Of a stretch of DNA of 64,000 nt, positions 18,731 to 29,278 are shown one piece after another; position 1 is the stretch's first letter, and each line of letters begins with the position of its first letter. The DNA is taken from positions 310,001 through 374,000 of the forward strand of contig NZ_ULHE01000002.1 of assembly GCF_900519355.1 (NCBI RefSeq), given 5' to 3'. Made by a program: the position numbers and the translations under genes. The notes below the pieces were generated by a model. It ran no database searches. It was not told the origin of the DNA and saw only the letters and a program-made list of their open reading frames with translations. This DNA is from Corynebacterium lactis. Lineage in GTDB: Bacteria > Actinomycetota > Actinomycetes > Mycobacteriales > Mycobacteriaceae.

Positions 18731-19975
18731 CTAGCTGCTGTAGCCCATCTGCCTGTTCATCCACGCCATCGCCTCATCGTGGGTCAGCGCGTAGGCCAGG
18801 CCGTGGGAGGCATCGCCCAGGTCGCTGTCGACCTCGCTGTAGGTGATGTCGGCCCCGGCCTGCCTCCACGTCCTTACCAATTCCCGCGCTGATTCCACTG
18901 GCAGGACGTCGTCACGCACGTTGTGGGTGACGAAGACGGGCATGGTCGGAGACCTCCCCTCGGAACCCAACTTCTGCTCGGCGAGCCTGCGTTGCAGAAC
19001 GGGGTCGAGACCGGGGGAGGCCAGATTCTCGCCGATGCTCCGGCCGTTGGCCGTAAATGCTTTCGTATCGTTGCGTGGCCAATTGCGCACGGTATCGCCG
19101 ATGCATTCGCCGCGGGTGAGGGACAGGAAGTCCAGGCCCAGCGGGCTCAGCATCGCCTCGACGGGCTGTTTGGTCTCCGGGTATTCCGCGATCAAACCGT
19201 TGACCGCGTACCCGACCAGCCCGGACAGCGCCGAACCTGAGATGTGCTGGGCCGTCGCCACCAGGTCCGCCGGGATTGCGCCGGCATAGACCGCCTTGAT
19301 ACGCAGCTCCGGGGCGTAGGAATGCGCAAGCTCGGCCGCCGCGGCCGCTGCGCCACCGCCCTGGGAGTAACCGAAGATAGCGACCGGGGTGTCGTCGGCA
19401 AGCCGGAGCCGGGAAATGGCGGCGCGGGCCATGTCGAGTGTGTTGTGGGCGGAGGAGGCGCGGTTGAGGTAGGCGGGGATGCCCGGAGTGCCGAGCCCCT
19501 CGTAGTCGACAATGGCGACGTTCCACCCGCGGTCGAGCAGCTCTGGCGCGGGTGGCGTCGGCGGCGCTTCGTAGCGAATGGCCACGGAGCTGGCGCAGTG
19601 ATCGGCCATCCCGAGGGTGCCCGGCGCGATGACCGCCAGCGGTCTGGGTCCGGGGCCGTTCCAGGCTGCCGACGAGCTGAGCAGTGCCCCCGACACGGTG
19701 CTCGCGATGTCCGGGTTGGCCTTCGACGAGGTGAAGACGACGCGTTGTGCGTGCGCATCAAATCGAACCGGTAGCTCTGCCGCCGTGATGACGTTGCCCG
19801 CCTCGGCGCGGGGTTGCGGGTTATTCTCGCCCGGGTCGCCCCCGCACCCGCCGATGCCCGCGCCCGCGACCAGCAGGCAGGCGAGTACTGCCGCGGTCGC
19901 GCGTGCTTTACGACGCGCGCAACGACCATAGCCTGCGGGGCGTCGTGGCGCGGAAGTGCCGGTGCGGGTGCTCAT
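18731..19975 (-). CDS. Secreted LIP-type lipase, lipoprotein
   Basis: A 414-residue alpha/beta hydrolase of the secretory lipase (LIP) family. The signal sequence ends in a lipobox (GIGGC GGD). The nucleophile elbow is GYSQGG (about residue 200), the oxyanion loop region is VIAPGTLGMADHC, and the catalytic Asp and His are likely in HNVRDDVLPVE and DASHG. It is convergent with the small DUF4236 gene, with only 4 bases between. It probably hydrolyses triacylglycerols or fatty esters at the cell surface. Confidence 0.85.
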   Translation of the reverse strand: MSTRTGTSAPRRPAGYGRCARRKARATAAVLACLLVAGAGIGGCGGDPGENNPQPRAEAGNVITAAELPVRFDAHAQRVVFTSSKANPDIASTVSGALLSSSAAWNGPGPRPLAVIAPGTLGMADHCASSVAIRYEAPPTPPAPELLDRGWNVAIVDYEGLGTPGIPAYLNRASSAHNTLDMARAAISRLRLADDTPVAIFGYSQGGGAAAAAAELAHSYAPELRIKAVYAGAIPADLVATAQHISGSALSGLVGYAVNGLIAEYPETKQPVEAMLSPLGLDFLSLTRGECIGDTVRNWPRNDTKAFTANGRSIGENLASPGLDPVLQRRLAEQKLGSEGRSPTMPVFVTHNVRDDVLPVESARELVRTWRQAGADITYSEVDSDLGDASHGLAYALTHDEAMAWMNRQMGYSS

Positions 19976-20016
19976 GGCCCGATTCTATTTCAGGCGGTGC
20001 CGCATTTTAGGCTCCT

Positions 20017-20934
20017 CTAGGAGGGAAGCCGAAACAGCCCGGTCTCGGTTTGCTCGGCCAGCCCGTCCTCCAACAGGGAGAACAGGGCCCGGGAGCGCTG
20101 CGCATCGTCGCTCCACACGGCATCGAGGGCAGCTTGCTCGACGGGGGAGTGGGCGGCGCGGAGGACGTCGAGAAGCAGGCCGCGGACTTGGCGGTCGGTG
20201 CCTTCGAACTTTTGTACCCGGCGCTTGGCGGCGTGCACCTCGTGTTCCTCCGGCTCGGGGCTCCCGGCGGCAACCCATGCGCAGGTGGAGGCGATGGGGC
20301 AGGATTCGCAGTCGGGCGTGACTTTGCAGACTAGTGCGCCCAATTCCATGAGTGCGACGGACGTCTCGGCCGCGGTGGCGTCGTCGGCCGGAAGGATCTT
20401 TTCGACCTCCGCCAGGTCGGCCCGCTTGGCTGTGCCGGGGAGGAATGTGCCCTGGCGGTAGCGGCGGAGGACGCGGCGGACGTTGATGTCCACGACAGGG
20501 GTGCGTTTGGAAAAAGCGAACGCCGCGACTGCCCGAGCTGTGTAGTCTCCTACCCCCGGAAGTGCTAACAGTGTTTCGACATCGTCGGGGACCTCGCCGC
20601 CGTGGTTGTCGGTGATGTCAATTGCGCATTCGCGCAGTCGCAGGGCGCGGCGCGGGTAGCCGAGTTTTCCCCACATCCGCAGTACCTCGTCTTTCGGGGC
20701 TGCGGCTAAATCGCTGGGTGTGGGCCATTTTTCCATCCATGCGCGCCAGGAGGGAATTACTCGCGCCACGGGTGTTTGCTGGCTCATGACCTCGCTGACG
20801 AGGACTTCCCACGGCGTCGTCCTGGGCTCGCGCCACGGAAGAGGGCGCATATTTCGGCGGTACCAGGACCTCAAATCGCGCCCGACTTCATCGTCGAAGG
20901 CGTCGACGGAGGCGTGTGCGCTGCGTGTTTGCAT
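20017..20934 (-). CDS. mutY: A/G-specific adenine DNA glycosylase MutY
   Basis: A 305-residue DNA repair glycosylase removing A opposite 8-oxoG. The helix-hairpin-helix LLALPGVGDYTARAVAAFAF with the catalytic Asp in VVDINVRRVLRR, the catalytic Glu in SEVMSQQT, and the iron-sulfur cluster loop CKVTPDCESCPIASTC (Cys-x6-Cys-x2-Cys-x5-Cys) are visible. The C-terminal 8-oxoG-recognition domain is short. I chose the ATG at 20934 over a TTG at 20970, which would crowd the divergent carbonic anhydrase gene. Its place next to can matches M. tuberculosis Rv3589-Rv3588c. Confidence 0.93.
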   Translation of the reverse strand: MQTRSAHASVDAFDDEVGRDLRSWYRRNMRPLPWREPRTTPWEVLVSEVMSQQTPVARVIPSWRAWMEKWPTPSDLAAAPKDEVLRMWGKLGYPRRALRLRECAIDITDNHGGEVPDDVETLLALPGVGDYTARAVAAFAFSKRTPVVDINVRRVLRRYRQGTFLPGTAKRADLAEVEKILPADDATAAETSVALMELGALVCKVTPDCESCPIASTCAWVAAGSPEPEEHEVHAAKRRVQKFEGTDRQVRGLLLDVLRAAHSPVEQAALDAVWSDDAQRSRALFSLLEDGLAEQTETGLFRLPS

Positions 20935-20978
20935 CCTTGCATTCCCAATTATCTTTACGAGGTTGCACAATAGTAGTT

Positions 20979-21611
20979 ATGAGCAACTCTGAATGGACCC
21001 CTGAAAGTGTATGGCAATCTATCCTCCGCGGAAACCGCCGCTTCGTTGAAGGCAAGTCGGCGCACCCGCGTCAGACTGAGGGGCGTCGTCAGGAGCTGAC
21101 CCAGGGGCAGAAGCCCAAGGCCGTCGTCCTGGCCTGCTCGGACTCCCGTGTGCCGGTCGAGATCATATTCGACCAGGGCCTCGGCGACATCTTCGTCATC
21201 CGCACCGCGGGCGAGATTACTGACCTCTCCGTGTTGGCTTCCCTCGAATTCGCGGTCGACGGCCTGGGCGTGAAGCTCGTCGTCGTCCTCGGCCACGAGT
21301 CCTGTGGCGCGGTCGCAGCGGCGAAGAACGCGCTGGATGGCGGTGACCTGCCCGGTGGATTCCAGCGAGTGCTCATTGAGAAGGTCACTCCGTCGCTGCT
21401 TGCCGCCCGCAAGAACGGTGAGAGCGAGATCGCGGACTTTGAGCGTCGCCACGTCAAGGAGATTGTCAACCACATCGTCGACCGCTCCCCGGAGATCTCC
21501 TCGCGCCTCGAGTCGGGCGAGGTCGGCGTGGTTGGCCTGCGCTACCGCCTCTCGGACGGACTCGCTGAGACCGTGGTTACCCAGGGAGTCAGCGATAACC
21601 CGCTAACCTAG
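20979..21611 (+). CDS. can: Beta-carbonic anhydrase
   Basis: A 210-residue beta-class carbonic anhydrase interconverting CO2 and bicarbonate. The zinc ligands and Asp/Arg dyad are in VVLACSDSRVPVE (Cys, Asp, Arg) and VVLGHESCGAV (His, Cys). The frame runs upstream to a TTG/GTG at 20916, but MSNSEWTPESVWQ at 20979 matches the family N terminus. It is 5 bases from the next gene and likely co-transcribed with it. In M. tuberculosis the equivalent is Rv3588c. Confidence 0.95.
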   Translation: MSNSEWTPESVWQSILRGNRRFVEGKSAHPRQTEGRRQELTQGQKPKAVVLACSDSRVPVEIIFDQGLGDIFVIRTAGEITDLSVLASLEFAVDGLGVKLVVVLGHESCGAVAAAKNALDGGDLPGGFQRVLIEKVTPSLLAARKNGESEIADFERRHVKEIVNHIVDRSPEISSRLESGEVGVVGLRYRLSDGLAETVVTQGVSDNPLT

Positions 21612-21616
21612 AAGGC

Positions 21617-22318
21617 GTGACGAACAAGCTGCCTGAAGAAATTTACCGGCGTCGGCGTATCGCAGCGCTGGTGATTATCGTTGTCGTAATTTTTGCTCTG
21701 CTGTGGGGAATTTCTTCCTTGTTCAGTAGCAGCGACACCAGCTCTGAACAGGTCAATGTCACCAGAGACGATGGCCAGACGGTCACTCCTTCCGGGAAGG
21801 CGGCAGAGCCGTACAAGCCGAGTTCTGAGGCGAAGCCGAAGGACGACAAGGCAAAGGACTCTTCCTCCAGTCAGACCACTGAGCCGGATAAGAAGACCGA
21901 TGACGCTGCGCTGGCGGCGAAGAAGGACTGCAGCCTCGCGGACCTGCAAATTAAGGTCACTTCCGATCGCCCGAACTACGGTACGGAGCAGCCGAAGCTG
22001 GCCATGACCGTCCACAACCCGACGGGCGGTGAGTGTGTCGTCAACCTCGACGAGCAGAAGCTGCGCTTCGAGGTTTTCACCCTCGCCGACTATCAGCGGG
22101 TGTGGTCGGACCTCGACTGCAATGAGTCCGAGGGGAAGGGCGAGCTGCGCCTGAAGCCGGGTGAGGATGCCGTCTACACCGCAGTGTGGTCCCGACTATC
22201 GTCTGCTCCGAACAAGTGCACTGAGGCAGATAGGCAGCCGGTCGCTGCAGGCCCGTACCTGTTCTACGGCCTTATCGGCGACAAGAACTCGGACGGTTAC
22301 ACGTTCAACCTCGGCTAG
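21617..22318 (+). CDS. Membrane-anchored conserved protein (Rv3587c position)
   Basis: A 233-residue protein with a GTG start behind GAAGG. One transmembrane helix (about residues 15-33) follows an RRRR stop-transfer signal. A Ser/Lys/Asp-rich linker (about 35-100) leads to a beta-sandwich-like outer domain with three Cys pairs (DCSLADL, GGECVVN, DLDCNES, NKCTEAD). Gene order (mutY-can-this-radA) equals M. tuberculosis Rv3589-Rv3585, making it the counterpart of Rv3587c. Function is unknown. Confidence 0.85.
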   Translation: MTNKLPEEIYRRRRIAALVIIVVVIFALLWGISSLFSSSDTSSEQVNVTRDDGQTVTPSGKAAEPYKPSSEAKPKDDKAKDSSSSQTTEPDKKTDDAALAAKKDCSLADLQIKVTSDRPNYGTEQPKLAMTVHNPTGGECVVNLDEQKLRFEVFTLADYQRVWSDLDCNESEGKGELRLKPGEDAVYTAVWSRLSSAPNKCTEADRQPVAAGPYLFYGLIGDKNSDGYTFNLG

Positions 22319-22398
22319 CCACGCTCGGCTCAGTCACTGTGGCTAGGTCACTGTGGTCAGCCTCCTCAGCTCGTTTTCGTCCACGAGCATCGACTACG

Positions 22399-22431
22399 CG
22401 CTAGCGCCCCGGTTGCGGGTGCTAGCGCTTT
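22399..22431 (+). terminator. Terminator between can operon and radA
   Basis: CGCTAGCGCCC (22399-22409) pairs with GGGTGCTAGCG (22417-22427), followed by TTTT. It overlaps the 3' end of radA on the other strand and probably serves both convergent units. Confidence 0.7.
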
Positions 22432-24034
22432 TCTGTGTCTGTACCTGCGCCTGTAGCAGTGGCCGCACCCGTGCCAAGTCCCAGGGCAATGGCCTCGGCC
22501 ACAGTGCCAGCCTCCAGTAGCTTCATCCCGGCAGGGCCCTTGGCGCCCCGCGGCACAATGGCGGTGTGGAATCCCATCCTGTGGGCCTCCTTCAGGCGCC
22601 ACTCCAGGTCGGGTACGCGCCGTACCTCACCCGCGAGCCCCAGCTCGCCCAGTGCCACGGTCTTGTCCTGGAACGTTCGCTTCGTCATGGAGGACGCCAG
22701 CGATAGCGCAATCGCGAGGTCCGCTGCGGGCTCAGTCAGGGCCATGCCTCCGACCGTGCTGACGTACATCTCCATGCGCGCCAGTTGCTTGAACTTACCG
22801 TGCTCCGTCAGCACCGCCGCGACCATCGGCACGCGCCTGGGGTCCAGCCCCGAGACGTTGCGCCGCGGGTTGTGCGCCTCCGTGTTGATGACCAGACCCT
22901 GAACCTCGGCGAGCAGGGGCCTGCGCCCGTCCATCGCCACCGTGATCGCTGTGCCCGACGTCGGGTGCGGTGGTGCAGGAACAATCCGGAGGGGTCCTCC
23001 ACCTCGGCGATGCCGGAGGCCGTCTGCTCGAAGCATCCGACCTCGTCGGTGCTGCCGAAGCGGTTTTTCAGCCCGCGCAGGAACCGCAGCCCGGAGTGGC
23101 GGTCGCCCTCGAAGTTCAGGACGGCGTCGACCAGGTGCTCCATCGTGCGGGGGCCGGCCACATTGCCGTCCTTAGTCACGTGTCCGACCAGGAAGATCGC
23201 GGTACCCGTCTCCTTCGCCAGCGCCGCCAGTGCCGAGGTCACCGCGCGCGCCTGCGCGACGCCACCGCGGGTGCCCTCGACGTCGGCGCGCATGGTCTGC
23301 ACCGAATCGACGATGAGCAGGCCCGGCTGGAGTTCCAGCGTCTGGTCGATGACGTCCTCGATATTCGAGACCGCCGACAGGTACAGCGAGTCCGACAGGG
23401 CTCCGGTCCTCTCCGCTCGCAGGCGCACCTGCCCCAGCGACTCCTCGCCGGTGATGTAGAGCGTCGGGCCCAGTTCGCCCTCGGCGCAGCGGTAGGCCAC
23501 CTCCAGCAGCAGCGTCGACTTGCCCACTCCGGGTTCGCCCGCCAGCAGGACCAGGGAGCCCGGCACGATGCCCTGTCCCAGCACCCGGTCGAGCTCGCCG
23601 ATGCCCGTTCTGACCGCGTGCGCCGCCTTAGCTGAGATGCCCGTGATGGCCTGCAGCCCCCTGGCCGTGGTGGGAATCCGGTCCTCTAAGCTCGTCTGTT
23701 CCTCGAAGACGGCCCCCGCTTCGTCGTCAAGCGCGCGCTCGGTGAGGCGCTGGCTGGTCCGCGCGAGGGAGTCTCGGGAAGGTGCTTTACGACGGCCAGC
23801 TTCGCCCGCCTTCTCCTGCGCGGGGGCGCTGCCACGGCGTCGGTTCTTGGAGACGCGGGCGGCGCGGGCTGCGATGGAGTCCTCGAGACTGACGCCGGAC
23901 TTGGACGAGCCCACGCGGACGGTGATCTTCTCCAGCGTGCCCCACTCTTTGCAGTTGGGGCACTGGCCGACCCACTTGGTGACGTGCCATCCGCATGCGG
24001 AGCACTCGTAGGCCTCGTCTTTGGATTTTGCCAA
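22422..24034 (-). CDS. radA: DNA repair protein RadA, frame interrupted
   Basis: A RecA-like branch-migration helicase of about 535 residues. The N-terminal C4 zinc finger is C-SAC ... C-PNC. Walker A is GEPGVGKST, the RadA-specific motif is KNRFGSTDEVG, and the C-terminal Lon-protease-like domain runs from VQGLVINTEAHNPRR to GLGTGAAT. The frame changes near 22965 (FLHHR to TSGTAITVAMDG), compatible with one missing base. In mycobacteria disA follows radA; here the next gene is the Rv3587c counterpart, only 104 bases away, so disA is absent from this locus. Confidence 0.93.
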
Positions 24035-24298
24035 CGGGAATACCGCCCTTATCTAACCGTCAGATGGTCAGTTGCGAAAGAAGTTGCCAGGGGAGGAAAT
24101 AGCCGAAACCCTCGGGAGCTGAAACTCCCTTGGGGGGGGAACGTGGCCCAGATACGCCAAAACGGACCTCGGCGTACTCCTGCTCGGGCACGAGCCCCCT
24201 GTGGGGCCCTGACGCCACGAGTGTACTGCCGTGGTCCGAATTAGACGACCGATCGTCCTTTTGTTCCCAACTGGACAGGTTGGGGGCTGTGGAGGGGC

Positions 24299-24997
24299 TT
24301 ACTTAGCCGACTTCGGGGTCTCAATCAGGCCGTTGTCGCCGCGGTCAGCCTTGCCTGCCTCCAGGATGTCGGCGGAGATGGTCGCGGTCATCGGGAAGGT
24401 GACCTTTGCGCCATCCTTATCGGTGAACTCGAAGGTGACGTTGCGGTTCTGTGCGGCGGCGGAGGACTTGTCGCCGACGAAGGATGCCGGGTTCAGGGTG
24501 TTGGTGAAGTAGGCGATGCAAGCCGGGTTGTCCTTAGCGGTCTTTGCCAGCGGGGCAATGACGGACTCCGGGCCGACGACCAGCTGGCAGTTGCGAGCGA
24601 TGGACTTGTCGGACTTCTTGTGCTCCTTGTACGCCGGGGTCTCGCCCGCCGCCTTGAGCTCGACGGTGCCAGCGCCCTCGACGTTGATGGACTTCAGGGT
24701 GAAGTAGTTGTCCGTGGAGCGCTGCTGGTTGCTTGCGGAGAACTTCAGGGCTGCGGTGCCACCCTCCGGGTCGACGAGGACGTGGACGTCACGCAGCGCG
24801 ACCGAGCCGAGGCGCGGGTCGCCCTTGCCCTCGGAAACGCCAGCGGCTGCCTTGCCGACGTTCAGGGAACCGTCGACGGCGGGGAGCTGGTTTGCAGTCT
24901 GGGAGACCTGGCCGGCACCACAGGCTGCGAGTGCGACGGCGGAAGCTGCGGAGACGGCGATGAGGGTGCCGCGACGAAGAACGGACTTGAAGGCCAT
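24299..24997 (-). CDS. LpqE-like lipoprotein
   Basis: A 232-residue lipoprotein. The signal ends in LAACGAGQ. The mature protein of about 210 residues is a beta-rich domain with one Cys pair (ARNCQLVVG and NPACIAYF) and few other features. It lies between radA and divergent carD, exactly where M. tuberculosis has lpqE (Rv3584). The LpqE link rests on synteny and general pattern, not a recognised active site. Confidence 0.78.
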   Translation of the reverse strand: MAFKSVLRRGTLIAVSAASAVALAACGAGQVSQTANQLPAVDGSLNVGKAAAGVSEGKGDPRLGSVALRDVHVLVDPEGGTAALKFSASNQQRSTDNYFTLKSINVEGAGTVELKAAGETPAYKEHKKSDKSIARNCQLVVGPESVIAPLAKTAKDNPACIAYFTNTLNPASFVGDKSSAAAQNRNVTFEFTDKDGAKVTFPMTATISADILEAGKADRGDNGLIETPKSAK

Positions 24998-25111
24998 AAC
25001 TAAGTTTCCTCCAGGGACTTGAGGATGGGCGATTGGATTTTAAGTATTTAAAGAACACCTTAGTGTCTTCCTAAGATGTTCTCATACTACCCGTAATTTT
25101 TCGGGGGGACA

Positions 25112-25120
25112 TGATAGGGT
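25112..25120 (+). promoter_or_regulatory. Probable carD promoter -10
   Basis: TGATAGGGT is an extended -10 element (TG-n-TAGGGT) 32 bases before the carD start, in the 154-base divergent region shared with the lipoprotein gene. The TAGGGT form is common in corynebacteria. No clear -35 is visible. Confidence 0.45.
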
Positions 25121-25151
25121 GGAAGGCCGTTGGAAGGGGCGTGTACTTTAC

Positions 25152-25742
25152 ATGGAATTCAAGATTGGCGATACCGTCGTTTATCCGCACCACGGCGCTG
25201 CGAGGATCGAGAATATCGTTGAGCGGGAGCTTGGCGGGGAGAAGGTCCAGTACCTTGTTCTCCAGATTCTGCAGAGCGATCTGAATATCCAGGTTCCCGC
25301 TAAGAATGCTGAGTTGGTCGGCGTCCGCGACGTCGTGGGCGAGGAGGGGCTGCGCAAGGTCTTCTCCGTCCTGCGCGAGACCGACGTTGAGGAGGCCGGC
25401 AACTGGTCCCGCCGCTACAAGGCCAACCAGGAGCGCCTCGGCTCGGGCGACATTAATAAGGTCGCCGAGGTTGTCCGCGATCTTTGGCGCCGCGACCAGG
25501 ACCGTGGCCTGTCCGCGGGTGAAAAGCGCATGCTCAGCAAGGCCCGCCAGGTTCTGGTTGGCGAGCTCGCGCTTGCCGACGGCGTGGATGACGCCAAGGT
25601 TGACGAGGTCTTCGCACGCATCGAGGCGACCATCGAGCGCCACAAGGCCCTGGCCAAGGAGGGCTCCGGCGAGGAGGACTCCGCCAAGTCCAAGGCCGCC
25701 GATGCTGAGCCGGTCGATCTCGACGCGGAGCTGGACGACTAG
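25152..25742 (+). CDS. carD: RNA polymerase-binding regulator CarD
   Basis: A 196-residue CarD. The N-terminal RNAP-interaction domain starts [22 protein letters not shown]. The C-terminal helical DNA-binding domain carries the conserved [13 protein letters not shown] with the Trp that wedges the -10 minor groove. An acidic tail of about 35 residues extends beyond the mycobacterial protein. I took the ATG at 25152, behind GGAAGGGG, over 25119. It stabilises open complexes, especially at rRNA promoters. cysS follows after 66 bases, whereas ispD and ispF intervene in mycobacteria and C. glutamicum. Confidence 0.96.
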   Translation: MEFKIGDTVVYPHHGAARIENIVERELGGEKVQYLVLQILQSDLNIQVPAKNAELVGVRDVVGEEGLRKVFSVLRETDVEEAGNWSRRYKANQERLGSGDINKVAEVVRDLWRRDQDRGLSAGEKRMLSKARQVLVGELALADGVDDAKVDEVFARIEATIERHKALAKEGSGEEDSAKSKAADAEPVDLDAELDD

Positions 25743-25808
25743 CTCGACGACTGGGCCGAGTCCCAGCGGTGTCCTAATTGGGAGCCAATCCCAGCTAGAC
25801 TCGAGGCC

Positions 25809-27212
<1,404 letters not shown>

Positions 27213-27339
27213 GCGGCGCGGTGAGCACCAAGCGAACCAAGTTAGACGCGCACCAAAAATAAAAGCGCACCAAGAAATCGCAATAAGAAGTAGCAGTAGC
27301 GACAAGGCCCGGACAGGCCGCTAGGGAAGCAGGAAAATA

Positions 27340-28284
27340 ATGCCAGGTAACGATCGCCGTCGTGGCGCGGTGCGCAAGTCCAGCAAGAAGGAAGTCGGCG
27401 GCTCCGGCGGCCAGAAGCGCGGCCTGCGCGGCAAGGGCCCGACCCCGAAGGCGGAGGATCGCGTCTATCACGCGGCCTACAAGAAGGCGCAGCAGAAGCG
27501 CCGCCGCGACCAGGGCCGCCACGAGAAGAAGGGCGACGGCACCGAGCTGGTCGTCGGCCGTAACCCGGTCATCGAATGCCTGCACGCGAAGGTCCCGGCG
27601 GCCTCCCTGATTGTGGCGCTCGGCACCGATAACGACGACCGCCTGCAGGAGGCCGTCCGCATCGCCAACACCCGCGGCATCCCGATCCGCGAGGTCCAGC
27701 GCCACGAGCTGGACATCATGACCGGCAACACGATGCACCAGGGCATCGGCCTGCAGATCCCGCCGTACAAGTATGCGCTGGTCGAAGAGCTGATTGACTC
27801 GGTCGCCGCGAAGGGCGAGCCGGGCCTGATCGTGTGCCTGGACAACATCACCGACCCGCGCAACCTCGGCGCGGTGATTCGTTCCGTCGCGGCCTTCGGC
27901 GGCCACGGAGTGGTCATCCCGGAGCGCCGCTCGGCTGCCGTCACCGCGGTGGCCTGGCGCACCTCGGCCGGTACCGCCGCGCGCCTGCCCGTCGCCCGCG
28001 CGACCAACATGGTGCGCTCGCTGAAGCAGTTCCAGAAGGCCGGCTACCAGGTCGTCGGCCTGGACGCGGGCGGGGAGCACACCCTGGACACGTACGACGG
28101 CACCACGCCGACCGTGGTCGTCGTCGGCTCCGAGGGCAAGGGCATCTCGCGCCTGGTGCGCGAGACCTGCGACACCATCATGTCCATCCCGATGACCGGC
28201 TGGGTCGAGTCCCTGAACGCCTCCGTGGCTGCGGGCGTGACGCTCAGCGAGTTCGCGCGCCAGCGCAGGGTGAGCAAAGGTTAA
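27340..28284 (+). CDS. rlmB: 23S rRNA 2'-O-methyltransferase RlmB (TrmH/SpoU), altered 3' end
   Basis: A 314-residue SPOUT methyltransferase. The basic N-terminal tail is about 60 residues. The substrate-binding domain starts [12 protein letters not shown]. The SPOUT motifs are [15 protein letters not shown] (motif 1), [15 protein letters not shown] (motif 2) and [21 protein letters not shown] (motif 3, the trefoil knot). The last residues, RQRRVSKG, are supplied by the adjacent island. The displaced original tail, RQRRAKGAAGNSATGA, is at 31375-31479. The knot is complete, so the enzyme should be functional. Confidence 0.93.
   Translation: MPGNDRRRGAVRKSSKKEVGGSGGQKRGLRGKGPTPKAEDRVYHAAYKKAQQKRRRDQGRHEKKGDGTELVVGRNPVIECLHAKVPAASLIVALGTDNDDRLQEAVRIANTRGIPIREVQRHELDIMTGNTMHQGIGLQIPPYKYALVEELIDSVAAKGEPGLIVCLDNITDPRNLGAVIRSVAAFGGHGVVIPERRSAAVTAVAWRTSAGTAARLPVARATNMVRSLKQFQKAGYQVVGLDAGGEHTLDTYDGTTPTVVVVGSEGKGISRLVRETCDTIMSIPMTGWVESLNASVAAGVTLSEFARQRRVSKG
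28204..28270 (+). repeat. 67-bp direct repeat, left copy (rlmB 3' end)
   Basis: These 67 bases of rlmB coding sequence are repeated without a mismatch at 31375-31441. Identity stops sharply at both edges, as expected for an integration duplication. Confidence 0.95.
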
Positions 28285-28500
28285 TAATCCTCACGAAATA
28301 ACTCCCTCGCGGTTGAACCTCTAAGGAAGTTGTTGGCTGGGGACGAGGCGGTCCACGTCAGTGAGGGGCCGAACGCTCTCGGCGGTTGCATAGTGCAATG
28401 GCTTCGTTTCAGTAGTCTGGGTCCTAGTTTTCACCAGAGCCGTGGGCTCTGGCATTTCATGCTGCCTCGAGGCACGCAAGGAAGCTTGGGAGATAACGTC

Positions 28501-28974
28501 ATGCGTGAAGAAGACCTAGCGAGCTTGGTATTCGAAAAAATGCTCTTGACTAGGATCAGCTGCTCTGGATATCGGCCGTATCTGCGCGAGATTGTGTTAG
28601 ATCGATCAGCCACTGTCCTTATTTCGCGACTGGAGAAACAGCCAGGTATGACTGTTTCGGAACTTTCGAATGCATTGGGGTTAGACATATCGACAGTTCA
28701 TAGGCAGATTGCGTCGACAATAAAGCAGGGATTTATTTATCGTAAAGAGTCGTCGATTCGGTGCGTGAATATGCACTATGCTACTGAATTAGGCATTCGG
28801 GTCCTTCATGATGAATTGAATTCCAGAAAAGCGGCAGTTGAAAATATTGTTGGTGACTGGAGTGATGAAGAAGTCCATCAATATATGATGCTAATGCGTA
28901 AATTCAATAGGGGAGTAGAGGCTCTGAGGTCTAGTCCTTGGCCTCGTGAAGAAAATGTTGATTTCAGCAATTAG
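28501..28974 (+). CDS. Winged-helix regulator, MarR-like
   Basis: A 157-residue protein with a clear winged-helix core: ATVLISRLEKQPGMTVSEL, then SNALGLDISTVHRQIASTIKQG and the wing FIYRKESSIR. The C-terminal helix WSDEEVHQYMMLMRKFNRGVEAL resembles the MarR dimerisation helix. I chose the ATG at 28501, behind GGGAG. Codon use is AT-rich compared with the neighbours. It probably regulates the adhesin gene that follows in the same island. Confidence 0.75.
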   Translation: MREEDLASLVFEKMLLTRISCSGYRPYLREIVLDRSATVLISRLEKQPGMTVSELSNALGLDISTVHRQIASTIKQGFIYRKESSIRCVNMHYATELGIRVLHDELNSRKAAVENIVGDWSDEEVHQYMMLMRKFNRGVEALRSSPWPREENVDFSN

Positions 28975-29278
28975 TGACCTGTTGGCGGGTGTAGGGATCT
29001 CGGCTCTCGCGTGCAGTTGAGGCTGAGTCCTCTGAGAATATCGAAAGAACAATATTTCGATGTCAATCGATATTTCATAATCTGAATCGTTAACGGTGTT
29101 GTCAAGCGAGTTTGAAGCACATTTGCAGTTGTTAGATGCAGAGGGTAGTAATCGGGGGGGGTAAAAGGAATGTGCCCAGGTCGCCAACTTTGCTACTTGA
29201 TGGGGTTGTGGAAATTTCAAGCTCCTACTTAAGGTTGTGGACAAATGTCCTAAGCGTGGACATTGATGTGGGTCCGCT
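28975..29278. other. AT-rich regulatory gap before the adhesin gene
   Basis: 304 bases without a gene. AATATCGA (29037-29044) and TCGATATT (29067-29074) form an inverted repeat, with a further TTTCGAT between them. This is a plausible operator for the neighbouring winged-helix protein. Confidence 0.45.
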